Positions 37,988 to 47,888 of a DNA stretch of 64,000 nucleotides are shown here, in pieces. Below the pieces are notes generated by a model that was given only the letters and a program-made list of their open reading frames with translations, was not told where the DNA came from and ran no database searches. Location: the NCBI RefSeq assembly GCF_023509015.1, contig NZ_CP094975.1:751501-815500 (forward strand). Direction: 5' to 3'. Each line of letters starts with the position of its first letter. Positions within the stretch are counted from its first letter, which is position 1. A program made the position numbers and the translations under genes. This DNA is from Pseudomonas abieticivorans (GTDB lineage: Bacteria; Pseudomonadota; Gammaproteobacteria; Pseudomonadales; Pseudomonadaceae).

Positions 37988-38503
37988 TGGCGCCCCGGTT
38001 GATCCGCGAAAAGATCGCCGCGTTGTATCAGACAAGCTGCGGCGAGGCCTTCGCGGATTAATCCGCTCCTACAGGGGAACGCAATTAATCTGTAGGAGCG
38101 GATTTATCCGCGAAAAGATCGCCGCGTTGTATCAGACAAGCTGCGGCGAGGCCTTCGCGGATTAATCCGCTCCTACAGGGGAACGCAATTACTCTGTAGG
38201 AGCGGATTTATCCGCGAAAAGATCGCCGCGTTGTGTCAGGCATACTTCGGTGAGGCCTTCGCGGATTAATCCGCTCCTACAGGGGAACGCAATTAATCTG
38301 TAGGAGCGGATTTATCCGCGAAAAGATCGCCGCGTTGTATCAGACAAGCTGCGGCGAGGCCTTCGCGGATTAATCCGCTCCTACAGGGGAACGCAATTAA
38401 TCTGTAGGAGCGGATTTATCCGCGAAAAGATCGCCGCGTTGTATCAGACAAGCTGCGGCGAGGCCTTCGCGGATGAACCGGTGCGCCGGACCGCCGACCC
38501 TAC
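37988..38503. repeat. Five-unit tandem REPIN array, 104-bp period
   Basis: Units start near 37988, 38092, 38196, 38300 and 38404, exactly 104 bp apart (85-bp REPIN plus 19-bp linker like AGGGGAACGCAATTAATCT). The arms match the first array but the core is different (GATCGCCGCGTTGTATCAGA, then GCTGCGGCGAGGCC). The first unit has a decayed left arm and the last a foreign right end (GATGAACCGGTGCGCCGGAC). Unit 3 differs in its core (GTGTCAGGCATACTTCGGTG). Confidence 0.95.
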
Positions 38504-39675
38504 AGGCCTGCGCCGGCCGTCCGATAGCGCTCCAGCAGCACGCTGTTAAGCTCGCTGAACCCGCCATCATCAGTTGCCAGCAAACCGTTGTAAATCACCC
38601 GGCTGAGGATCGATTGCGGCAGCCGGTAATTGCGCCGGTAGCGCGCCACCTCCCAGCCGTTGGCCTGGGCTTTTTCCATGTAGCGTTCAACGCTGCCCAC
38701 CACCGTGCGCGCCGCGTGGCTTTTCGATACCCCGCTGCGCACCTGGTAGGCGGCTGCATCCTTGGCCGAACGCCAGAGAAAATTGCACACCTGGGCCACC
38801 GAGTAATGCTCCAGCGCTTTGGCCAATACCGCACGGGTCTTGTCGCCCGGTGAATAGCCCATGGCGTATTCGCCCAGCACCGCCTCCAGAAACGCCAGGC
38901 ATTCCACGCACGCCAACTCCTGGCAACACTCGGCGATATCCGCCATGTGCCCCTCGGCAAAGGTGGCGCCGCTTACCCGCGCATCCAACTGCTCGTACAC
39001 CCCGGCAAACGGCGCGTCGTAGCGCACCGTCGGCGCCCAGTGCACACGCTCGAAATCGAACGTGGCCCCGCCATCGCGCTGCAGCGTGATGGCCTCCAGT
39101 GGTGATTGCGGACCGACTGCAATCACACCGGCCTTCCACAGTTCATCGATCAAGGCCAGGTCGAAGGTACGCGAGGGCGACAACAACTCCCGCCCCGCAC
39201 CGGCATAGGCCCGTATGGCGGTCAGCTGCTCGAAGCCTGCAAACTTGAACAAGGCCAGCAGCAACAGGCAATGACGCGCGCTCAACTCCTCTACCGAATC
39301 TGCGGCCGCCATGGCGCGCTCATAGCCCTCCTGCAGCAGTCGTTGCTTGGTCCCGTCGGCGTCTTTGCGCGCCGTCACCATGCAGGTATCACACACAAAG
39401 GCGCGCGCCGCATGCCCGGCAACGAAATCCGTCCGGGAAGCGAATTGCACCGGCGCCACACATCGCGAACAGTCGAGCCCTCTGGACCACACGCGAGCAT
39501 GCTGGCGCACTACCTGGCGAAGCTGCGCCTGCGTCAGGCCGGCATCACTGCAGATCGAAACCATCTTCTCCACGAAACGGCCCTCTTCATCAGCACGCCA
39601 GTAGCGCAGGCACAGGGCTTGGGTGGCGGGGTCCGCGTCGAGAAATTCGAGAGTAAGGCCTGGCAGTTCGATCAT
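38500..39675 (-). CDS. Conserved protein with zinc-ribbon cysteines, function unknown
   Basis: A 391-residue soluble protein. Cys69/Cys72 (CSRC) and Cys95/Cys98 (CDTC) suggest a zinc ribbon near the N-terminal third; the rest is mostly helical, with a C-terminal segment rich in basic residues (YMEKAQANGWEVARYRRNYR). No membrane segment or catalytic motif was recognised. I chose the ATG at 39675; a TTG at 39690 is a less likely start. The TAG stop sits inside the right end of the REPIN array, so the last codons may also have been affected by it. Neighbours give no clue to its role. Confidence 0.75.
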   Translation of the reverse strand: MIELPGLTLEFLDADPATQALCLRYWRADEEGRFVEKMVSICSDAGLTQAQLRQVVRQHARVWSRGLDCSRCVAPVQFASRTDFVAGHAARAFVCDTCMVTARKDADGTKQRLLQEGYERAMAAADSVEELSARHCLLLLALFKFAGFEQLTAIRAYAGAGRELLSPSRTFDLALIDELWKAGVIAVGPQSPLEAITLQRDGGATFDFERVHWAPTVRYDAPFAGVYEQLDARVSGATFAEGHMADIAECCQELACVECLAFLEAVLGEYAMGYSPGDKTRAVLAKALEHYSVAQVCNFLWRSAKDAAAYQVRSGVSKSHAARTVVGSVERYMEKAQANGWEVARYRRNYRLPQSILSRVIYNGLLATDDGGFSELNSVLLERYRTAGAGL

Positions 39676-39776
39676 TCCAATTCGTCCCAAGGGTGATGAC
39701 GTAGGAATGTAAAGAACGAAAGAAGGGGGATATAGAGGCTGTTTCTGATACGGCCGAGTGAATCGTCTGACATGAC

Positions 39777-39802
39777 GGCCAGCCGCAGATACGCGGCTGG
39801 CC
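39777..39802 (-). terminator. Hairpin after the small conserved gene at 39814-40230
   Basis: GGCCAGCCGC/GCGGCTGGCC perfect 10-pair stem with a six-base loop, 12 bases beyond the stop. No T tract on the minus strand. Confidence 0.55.
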
Positions 39803-39813
39803 GGTACTGCGGT

Positions 39814-40230
39814 TCAGTCCGCCTGCTGTTGCGCCCGGGCCGCGATCTCTTCGGAGGCCGCCACGTAATCGGCCTGGAACGCTGGCGACTCAATCCACGC
39901 CAGCGCCGTGGCTTCATCAGCCTCGGTGGACCACTGACGGTACTCGATCAACGCCGCGAGGATGAAATCCATGGTGCCCTCCTCGCCCTCCTGCTCGAAC
40001 ACCACCTCCATCAGCGGGTCTTCCAGGAAGGCTGCGCACAGGGCTTTCTGGCTGATTTTTTCGGCATCGCTCATTTTTTTGAACAGCTCGGTAAGGTCCA
40101 CCGATTCGAAGTCGATGCGGCTGTCGTTCGGGTCCAGCTCCACCGGAGCGCTGTTGCGCTGGGTACGGTTCTGCTTGGCCTTGGCCTTGGCGCGGGTAGC
40201 GCGTTTTTGCTGTTTGTTGGCGGAGGCCAT
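39814..40230 (-). CDS. Small conserved Pseudomonas protein, function unknown
   Basis: A 138-residue protein with a very basic N-terminus (NKQQKRATRAKAKAKQNRTQ) followed by an acidic helical domain (DFESVDLTELFKKMSDAEKI, FLEDPLMEVVFEQEGEEGTM). The basic tail suggests nucleic-acid or ribosome contact, but this is inference. ATG at 40230 has GGAAA upstream; a longer frame from 40344 overlaps the ffs 3' flank and is rejected. It lies downstream of ffs on the same strand. Confidence 0.75.
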   Translation of the reverse strand: MASANKQQKRATRAKAKAKQNRTQRNSAPVELDPNDSRIDFESVDLTELFKKMSDAEKISQKALCAAFLEDPLMEVVFEQEGEEGTMDFILAALIEYRQWSTEADEATALAWIESPAFQADYVAASEEIAARAQQQAD

Positions 40231-40405
40231 GGGGGTTTCCGTAATTCGTGAAGGGCGCTGGGCCGAGGGCCCGCTAAACGAGGCATGATAAACCGAGCGA
40301 ATGGATAATCGAAGGTCTGGGAATGCCAGACACGACGAAATCACTCTGAATCACCTTGAGGTGAAGAGTGGAGATAGCCAATACGAGGAATACTGCAGTA
40401 ATGGA

Positions 40406-40515
40406 GGCAACCCCACCAGCCACACCCCGGCACACAATGTTCCCGCTGTGGCTGCTGCCTTCCGGCTCTGACCAGGTTAACGGGTAATCGTTGCGGGGGG
40501 ACCGATGGGGTCACC
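40406..40515 (-). ncRNA. ffs: 4.5S RNA, signal recognition particle RNA
   Basis: On the minus strand the conserved SRP core GGTCAGAGCCGGAAGGCAGC is present, with the GGAA tetraloop region and the asymmetric internal loop. The ends pair over ten bases: GGTGACCCCA (5') with TGGGGTTGCC (3'), which sets the ends near 40515 and 40406 (110 nt). It binds Ffh to target membrane proteins to SecYEG. A sigma70-type promoter lies about 30-60 bases upstream, implying a short 5' leader removed by processing. Confidence 0.95.
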
Positions 40516-40547
40516 ATAACAACACTCGCCTGGCAGCGAGCGGGGCC

Positions 40548-40575
40548 ATTGTACCGGTCTGGCGCGAAGATACAA
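40548..40575 (-). promoter_or_regulatory. Promoter of ffs
   Basis: On the minus strand TTGTAT (40570-40575) and TACAAT (40548-40553) with a 16-base spacer, followed by a GC-rich discriminator as for stable RNA genes. Confidence 0.65.
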
Positions 40576-40660
40576 CCTTTGGTTGCAGGAAAAAAATTTG
40601 AGGGGGTTCAAGGGGTTGGGAGTGGGTGGGTTGGCTTGGGATTTGGGTGTGGCGTAGATG

Positions 40661-40926
40661 GGCTTGGCTTGGGATTCAATGGTTGCTGAGACCGGCCGCA
40701 GCGGCCTATCGCAAGCAAGCTTGCTCCCACATTGGCTGCAACGTGCCGCATTCTGATGGAGAGGCGTTGCCTGCCTGTACAGCAAGTAAATTTTCTGTGC
40801 CTTTAAAAGCGCTCAACGCCGCTCCCACAGACATAGGTACGTTGCAAAAAATGTGGGAGCAAGCTTGCTTGCGAATAGGCCGCGCGGGCGGCCGGTATAT
40901 GCATCACTTGAATCCCAAGCCAAGCC
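40661..40926. repeat. 266-bp composite palindromic element
   Basis: Perfect 19-bp terminal inverted repeats GGCTTGGCTTGGGATTCAA (40661-40679) and its complement (40908-40926) enclose a second inverted pair of about 50 bp: GGCCTATCGCAAGCAAGC.. on the left (about 40693-40745) and GCTTGCTTGCGAATAGGCC on the right (about 40842-40895), which contains GTGGGAGCAAGCTTGC, a different REP-like family. The central ~95 bp hold no recognisable gene. The element lies upstream of the ffs promoter and beyond the end of the metallopeptidase gene. Confidence 0.75.
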
Positions 40927-40952
40927 TATCGCCCGTCCGTCCGCCCCCCCTC

Positions 40953-42116
40953 TCAAACCTGCAACACCTCATCCGCCCTGCCCCCCGCCTCCTGAATCAC
41001 CAAGTGAATAAAGTGCAACTTGGCAATCACCGCCTGGGGCAGCACAAACGGGTAAAAGTCTGGCTGGCCCATGCTGCGTGACAGCTCATTGAGCATGCCG
41101 GCCAGTTCGATCCAGGCGTTGACGAAGGCCAGGAACGCCGGGCCGCTTTCGTGTTCGGGGTCGTACAAGGTAGTGAGGGGGAACGGCTGGTAGTCCAGGT
41201 CCATTTGCCGGGCGCTCATGCCAAAGCCCAGGGCCGTGTCCACGGCGTCCATCATGTGCAGGTAGTGGGCCCAGGTTTCGGCCCAGTCTTCCCAAGGGTG
41301 CATGGTGGCGTAGGCGCTGACGTGGGTTTGCTGCCAGTCCAGCGGGGCGCCCTGTTGGTAGTGGCGCTCCAGGGCGTCGGCGTAGCTTTGGCTTTCGTCG
41401 CCGAACAGCGCGCGGCATTCGCCCAGCCAGTGGCTGTCGGCCACCAGGCGATCCCAGTAGTAATGCCCGACTTCGTGGCGAAAATGGCCCAGCAGCGTGC
41501 GATAAGGTTCGCGCATCTGCACGCGGATGCGCTCGCGATGCGCATCGTCTGCCTCCTTGATGTCCAGGGTGATCAGGCCATTGGCGTGGCCGGTCATGGG
41601 CAGGTTGCCTTCAAGGTCGATGCCGATGAAATCGAAGGCCAGCCCCTCGGCCTGGTCTTCCACTTTGGCCACCACCGGCAGGCCAAGGTTGAGCAACTGC
41701 GCGACCAGGCGGCGCTTGGCGATCTCGACCTTGCGCCAACGCTCGGGGTTTTCCGGCACCGACAGGTCGGGAATGGTGCGGTTCAGGCTGCACGACACGC
41801 AAAAATCGCCAGGCGTATCCGCTGCCAGCAGCCAGTTGCAGGCCGCCGGCGTGTCGAGGTTGGCGCAGCGGCGAAACAGCCCCGCCTCGGGGTTGGCGTC
41901 CAGTTGCCAGGTGCCTTGTTGCGGCCCGGCCTGCAGTGACGACAGCTGGCTGCCCTGCGGCCAGTAGCCCAACGCCGCCGAGCAGGCCAGGCACTGGCTG
42001 TTGCGAAAGAACACCGACTGGCCGCACTGGCACTGCCACACCTTGCTGTGGCGCGCTTCGTTGCCAACAAACGGCGCAGCAATGCGGGTGCTCAACTGCT
42101 GGAAAAATTCAAACAT
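40953..42116 (-). CDS. Putative zinc-binding metallopeptidase with N-terminal zinc ribbon
   Basis: A 387-residue protein. The N-terminus has a zinc-ribbon pattern (Cys29/Cys31 CQCG and Cys42/Cys45 CLAC). Two more cysteine groups follow near 84-109 (RRCANL, FCVSCSL). A central HEVGH (HFRHEVGHYYWD, about 214-225) fits the HExxH zinc-protease motif, with a likely third ligand in the ESQSYADAL or EDWAETWAHYLH stretch. No signal peptide. It fits the family annotated as putative zinc-binding metallopeptidase (formerly DUF2248). Substrate unknown. It follows treS on the same strand after 44 bases. Confidence 0.82.
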   Translation of the reverse strand: MFEFFQQLSTRIAAPFVGNEARHSKVWQCQCGQSVFFRNSQCLACSAALGYWPQGSQLSSLQAGPQQGTWQLDANPEAGLFRRCANLDTPAACNWLLAADTPGDFCVSCSLNRTIPDLSVPENPERWRKVEIAKRRLVAQLLNLGLPVVAKVEDQAEGLAFDFIGIDLEGNLPMTGHANGLITLDIKEADDAHRERIRVQMREPYRTLLGHFRHEVGHYYWDRLVADSHWLGECRALFGDESQSYADALERHYQQGAPLDWQQTHVSAYATMHPWEDWAETWAHYLHMMDAVDTALGFGMSARQMDLDYQPFPLTTLYDPEHESGPAFLAFVNAWIELAGMLNELSRSMGQPDFYPFVLPQAVIAKLHFIHLVIQEAGGRADEVLQV

Positions 42117-42160
42117 GGCGATCTTCCTGTGGCCTTGCGTTTTGAAAGGGCTGCGCGTGC

Positions 42161-44224
42161 TTACAACGGTGTGCTGCTGACGACCCGCAACGCCAGGCCC
42201 TCATATGGGTCCAGGCTGATGGTGAACTCGCCATTCTCGCTCAGGTCGCCCTCGACCCGTTCGTTGATGATGTCCACCACTGGCCCCGGCGCGATGTCTG
42301 GCAGATGCAGGGTTTCTACCAGCGCGGTGTTACTGAAGTTCAAGGCCGTGATTTGCGTCCCCTTGCCGGCGGGCAATTCGTGCACCAGCACCAGCAAGCC
42401 TGGGTGTTGCACGTCCGCAATCAGGATCTGCCGGCTGGCCGCGATATCGTAGGCACGGCGCACCGCGAGGATCTTCTTCAGTTGCGAGGCAAACGAGTCG
42501 GGGTTCAGCAATTGCTCGCTCAGGCTGCCATACAGCGTCTTCGGCCGCGGCATGCCGCCTGCGGACAACTCGCACGTCGGGTCCAGGTCGACCAAGTCAT
42601 AGGCGCCGCGATGAATCCAGCGCGTGTCGCCGTCCTGCATCAGGTGCGCCACCTGCTCGGCGGGCAGCGGCAAGGCGCCGACCAAATCCCAGCCAGACAG
42701 CGCGAACACCCCGGGCTGCATGGCGTTGTACATCACCAGCAGAATATGGATGTGCTGGATCTGCCGCACGTCGGCCTCGGTGATGGCGTCCAGGTCGCGA
42801 ATACCCAAGGCGGCGGTGATGATGCTGGCCGTGGTGCACGACACGCCGTTGGTCACGAACTTCAGGTTGTAGGGCGCGTGCTCGCCGGCCAGGCGCTCGT
42901 ACATCTCTTCGCGGATGTGCTCGCGCAGGATGTTGCCGGGGAAGGTCTGGCCCATGTACAGGTAATTATCGTGGGCGTGCAACGTCCAGAAGTGCACCAG
43001 TTCCAGGGTCAGCTCGTCATGGTTTTGCAGGGCATGGATCAGAGAGGCCGGGTCGATGCCAAAGGCGTGCACCTGGCGCAGCATCAGCCGCAGGAATTCG
43101 GTGTTACCGGTCAACAGCGCGTGCTGGTAGGCCGGGCGGGTAATGAAGTCGTAGGACAGGTCGGCGCCGCCCTTGGACATGGCGGCGATGTCGTCGATGG
43201 TCAGGTTGAGCTCCTGGAAACTGAAGCCCCCGGCCTTGCGGATCGCCCCGCCGAGCAATTGGTTGCCGTTGACCGACAGCGGGTGGCTCTCGGACCAGGC
43301 ATTGCCTTCGGCACGGCGCTCCACGCCCAGAAAACCGTTGGCGTCCAGGCGCAGGATGCGCGCGCCCATGATATCGATCGCGTGCAGGGCATCGCCGATG
43401 ATCATCTGTTGCGCGGCAAAGGTTGGGTCCAACCAATTGAGCGACGGTTGGCCTTCCTTGAAGTAGTGCAGGTACACCCAGCGCCGCGCCTTGCCGTCGA
43501 CGCCGACCACCACTGGGGTGACGCTCCAGTCGGTTTCCTTGACGCCGGGCTCGAAGAAGATCACCCGCTGTAGTTGACCCACGATGTAGTGCTTGGCCTT
43601 GAGCAGGTCGACCGTGTCAGGCAGCAGGTTGACTGCATCGCGGCCCTTGGGCACCTCGGGCAACAGGGGCCAGTCTTCTTCCTTGATCTCGACCATGTGA
43701 TACAGGCCGGGATAGTCCTCGTAGGCCATCTCGGCCAAGCGAAAGTCCGCGCCCTTGCCCGTGTGGGACGGAATGGTGTCGTCGATGACCACGGCGTTGT
43801 GCGCCGCGGCGACCCGGCTGAGCATGAGCATTTCTGCTTCGCTGCCCAAGGAGGGGTCGATGTCGAAGCTCATGCGGTCGAAGTTGCCGTCCACGCTGGG
43901 CGTGCGTTTGCGCCCTTGCAGGCCACCGGAGAGTTTCAGCGGGCCGTTGTGGATGCCCTGGATGCCGACTTCGGACAGTGCGTGCCAGAGCTTTTCATCG
44001 CCCAGGGCTTCGAGCACCGAGCCGCCTTCGCGGGTGATGATCGAGGCGGGATAGGCCGTGAACCACACCGAGGCAATGGCCGTGGCGTCCCGAGGGCGAG
44101 CTTCGGCGAAGGGCCGCTGCCAGAGCCGCGCCTGGCCGGAGTAGGTTTTGGCGCGCTGCTTGGCGGCGTTGAGCATCGACTGGTCGACCAGCCACTGGAT
44201 GTAGTCCTTGTCCGGTGTTGTCAT
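42161..44224 (-). CDS. treS: Trehalose synthase (maltose alpha-D-glucosyltransferase), GH13
   Basis: Interconverts maltose and trehalose by intramolecular glucosyl transfer. The 687 residues resemble the single-domain Pseudomonas TreS rather than the longer maltokinase-fused form. GH13 catalytic residues fit Asp294 (RLDANGFLG), Glu338 (FSFQELNLT) and Asp403 (QNHDELT). The start ATG at 44224 begins [12 protein letters not shown]. No other trehalose genes (treY, treZ, glgE, maltokinase) are in the window, so it stands alone here. Role in osmotic or desiccation tolerance is inferred from the family. Confidence 0.9.
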   Translation of the reverse strand: MTTPDKDYIQWLVDQSMLNAAKQRAKTYSGQARLWQRPFAEARPRDATAIASVWFTAYPASIITREGGSVLEALGDEKLWHALSEVGIQGIHNGPLKLSGGLQGRKRTPSVDGNFDRMSFDIDPSLGSEAEMLMLSRVAAAHNAVVIDDTIPSHTGKGADFRLAEMAYEDYPGLYHMVEIKEEDWPLLPEVPKGRDAVNLLPDTVDLLKAKHYIVGQLQRVIFFEPGVKETDWSVTPVVVGVDGKARRWVYLHYFKEGQPSLNWLDPTFAAQQMIIGDALHAIDIMGARILRLDANGFLGVERRAEGNAWSESHPLSVNGNQLLGGAIRKAGGFSFQELNLTIDDIAAMSKGGADLSYDFITRPAYQHALLTGNTEFLRLMLRQVHAFGIDPASLIHALQNHDELTLELVHFWTLHAHDNYLYMGQTFPGNILREHIREEMYERLAGEHAPYNLKFVTNGVSCTTASIITAALGIRDLDAITEADVRQIQHIHILLVMYNAMQPGVFALSGWDLVGALPLPAEQVAHLMQDGDTRWIHRGAYDLVDLDPTCELSAGGMPRPKTLYGSLSEQLLNPDSFASQLKKILAVRRAYDIAASRQILIADVQHPGLLVLVHELPAGKGTQITALNFSNTALVETLHLPDIAPGPVVDIINERVEGDLSENGEFTISLDPYEGLALRVVSSTPL

Positions 44225-44316
44225 GTGCCAAGATCCCCCGTGGTTTTTCGCATGTCCTTATGAGTACACGGCACGGGGTTCGTTGCATCGACATCATGAC
44301 AGCCCCTGGAGCGGCG

Positions 44317-46683
<2,367 letters not shown>

Positions 46684-46696
46684 CTATTCAATGCAA

Positions 46697-46718
46697 AAGA
46701 GCAGCCTGGGCTGCTCTT
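46697..46718 (-). terminator. Hairpin between zipA and ligA
   Basis: AAGAGCAGCC/GGCTGCTCTT with a two-base loop lies 26 bases before the ligA ATG; on the minus strand TTGC follows. It may partly terminate zipA transcripts or control ligA translation. Confidence 0.5.
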
Positions 46719-46750
46719 CTGTGTTTATCCGGTGGGTCGGCGGGGAGCTT

Positions 46751-46810
46751 TTCGCGGATAAATCCGCCCCTACAGGTATTCGCGATAGTAGGAGCGGATT
46801 GATCGGCGAA
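46751..46810. repeat. Two REP arms in tail-to-tail order
   Basis: A right arm CGCGGATAAATCCGCCCCTAC (to 46773) is followed by a left arm GTAGGAGCGGATTGATCGGCG (from 46788), the reverse of the order in a REPIN. It looks like the junction of two former units with the outer halves lost. Confidence 0.75.
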
Positions 46811-46824
46811 CCGGCCGACGCCGA

Positions 46825-47685
46825 TCAGCGCTTCTGGGTCAGTGCCCGGCGCTCGAATTCAACGATACGCTGGCGGTAATGCTCAATGGTTTGCGCGGTC
46901 AGTACGCTGCGCTGGTCATCCTTGAGCTCGCCATCGAGCTCCTGGGACAGCTTGCGCGCCGCCGCCACCATGATGTCGAACGCCTGTTTGGGGTGGCGCG
47001 GGCCCGGCAGGCCGAGGAAGAAGCTGACCGCACGGGTGCTGAAGTGGTCAATGTCGTCCAGGTCGAAAATGCCAGGCTTCACGGCGTTGGCCATGGAGAA
47101 CAGTACTTCGCCGTTGCCAGCCATGCTTTCGTGACGGTGGAAGATGTCCATCTCGCCAAAACGCAGGCCGCTTTCCAAAATGTTCTGCAACAGTGCCGGG
47201 CCCTTGAAGCCGCCTTCGTGGCGCGAGATCACGCTAATCACCAACACTTCTTCCACCGGTGGCAACTCTTCGGCGGGCGCTGCGGTGCCGGCCGAATTGA
47301 AGGACGGTGCCTTGGCGTCGTCGGCAAAATCGTCATCGCGGCCCGTGAACAGGCTCGGCTCGTCCAGGTCGAGCTTGAGGTTCATGTCGCCCTTGCTCGG
47401 CTCCGCGTGCTTGTCTTTCTTGCCGCGCTTGGGCTCGCGGGCAGGCGCGCTCATCGACGGCAAGTCGTGTTCGTCAAGCTTGGGCTCCACGTGGTCGTCC
47501 AGCACCCGCGATGGGCCAAGCACTTCGGCGCCTGGCTCTTCATCCGGCAGGTTGGACAGGCTGCGGTCGAGCCTGAATTTCAATTTTCCCTTGCCGCCGC
47601 GCATGCGGCGCCAGCCATCGAAAAGAATACCGGCAATGACAATGATGCCGATGACGATCAGCCACTCGCGCAGACCGATTTCCAT
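46825..47685 (-). CDS. zipA: Cell division protein ZipA
   Basis: Inner-membrane protein that tethers FtsZ to the membrane at the division site. The 286 residues have an N-terminal membrane anchor ([16 protein letters not shown], about 7-22), a basic patch ([18 protein letters not shown]), a charged disordered linker, and the C-terminal FtsZ-binding domain from about 145 ([17 protein letters not shown] to the end). It lies between smc and ligA in the order usual for Pseudomonas. ATG at 47685. Confidence 0.95.
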   Translation of the reverse strand: MEIGLREWLIVIGIIVIAGILFDGWRRMRGGKGKLKFRLDRSLSNLPDEEPGAEVLGPSRVLDDHVEPKLDEHDLPSMSAPAREPKRGKKDKHAEPSKGDMNLKLDLDEPSLFTGRDDDFADDAKAPSFNSAGTAAPAEELPPVEEVLVISVISRHEGGFKGPALLQNILESGLRFGEMDIFHRHESMAGNGEVLFSMANAVKPGIFDLDDIDHFSTRAVSFFLGLPGPRHPKQAFDIMVAAARKLSQELDGELKDDQRSVLTAQTIEHYRQRIVEFERRALTQKR

Positions 47686-47711
47686 TTAATCCTGTGCCTC
47701 TATAAAAAATG

Positions 47712-47745
47712 CTGAAAAATAAAGGGTTTAAACCCCTTTAAAACG
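47712..47745 (-). terminator. Candidate terminator after smc
   Basis: AAAGGGGTTTAAACCCTTT followed by ATTTTT on the minus strand. The palindrome has almost no loop, so the call is uncertain; it lies between smc and zipA. Confidence 0.4.
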
Positions 47746-47789
47746 TGGCGCCAACTCTATGTTCTGACAGGCGTTTTACCCACGCATAC

Positions 47790-47818
47790 GTAATATGACA
47801 TTAAGCTAGCACGACCAA
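47790..47818 (-). promoter_or_regulatory. Candidate zipA promoter
   Basis: On the minus strand TTGGTC (47813-47818) and TATTAC (47790-47795) with a 17-base spacer. Weak match; the 203-base smc-zipA gap leaves room for a promoter. The terminator-like palindrome just downstream makes its use uncertain. Confidence 0.35.
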
Positions 47819-47888
47819 AGATAACTTTACACCGTCTGTCGCAATGGCCTGCGTCAATTCTGTCTTTGCCTGGGCAAGTTACCCCCCC

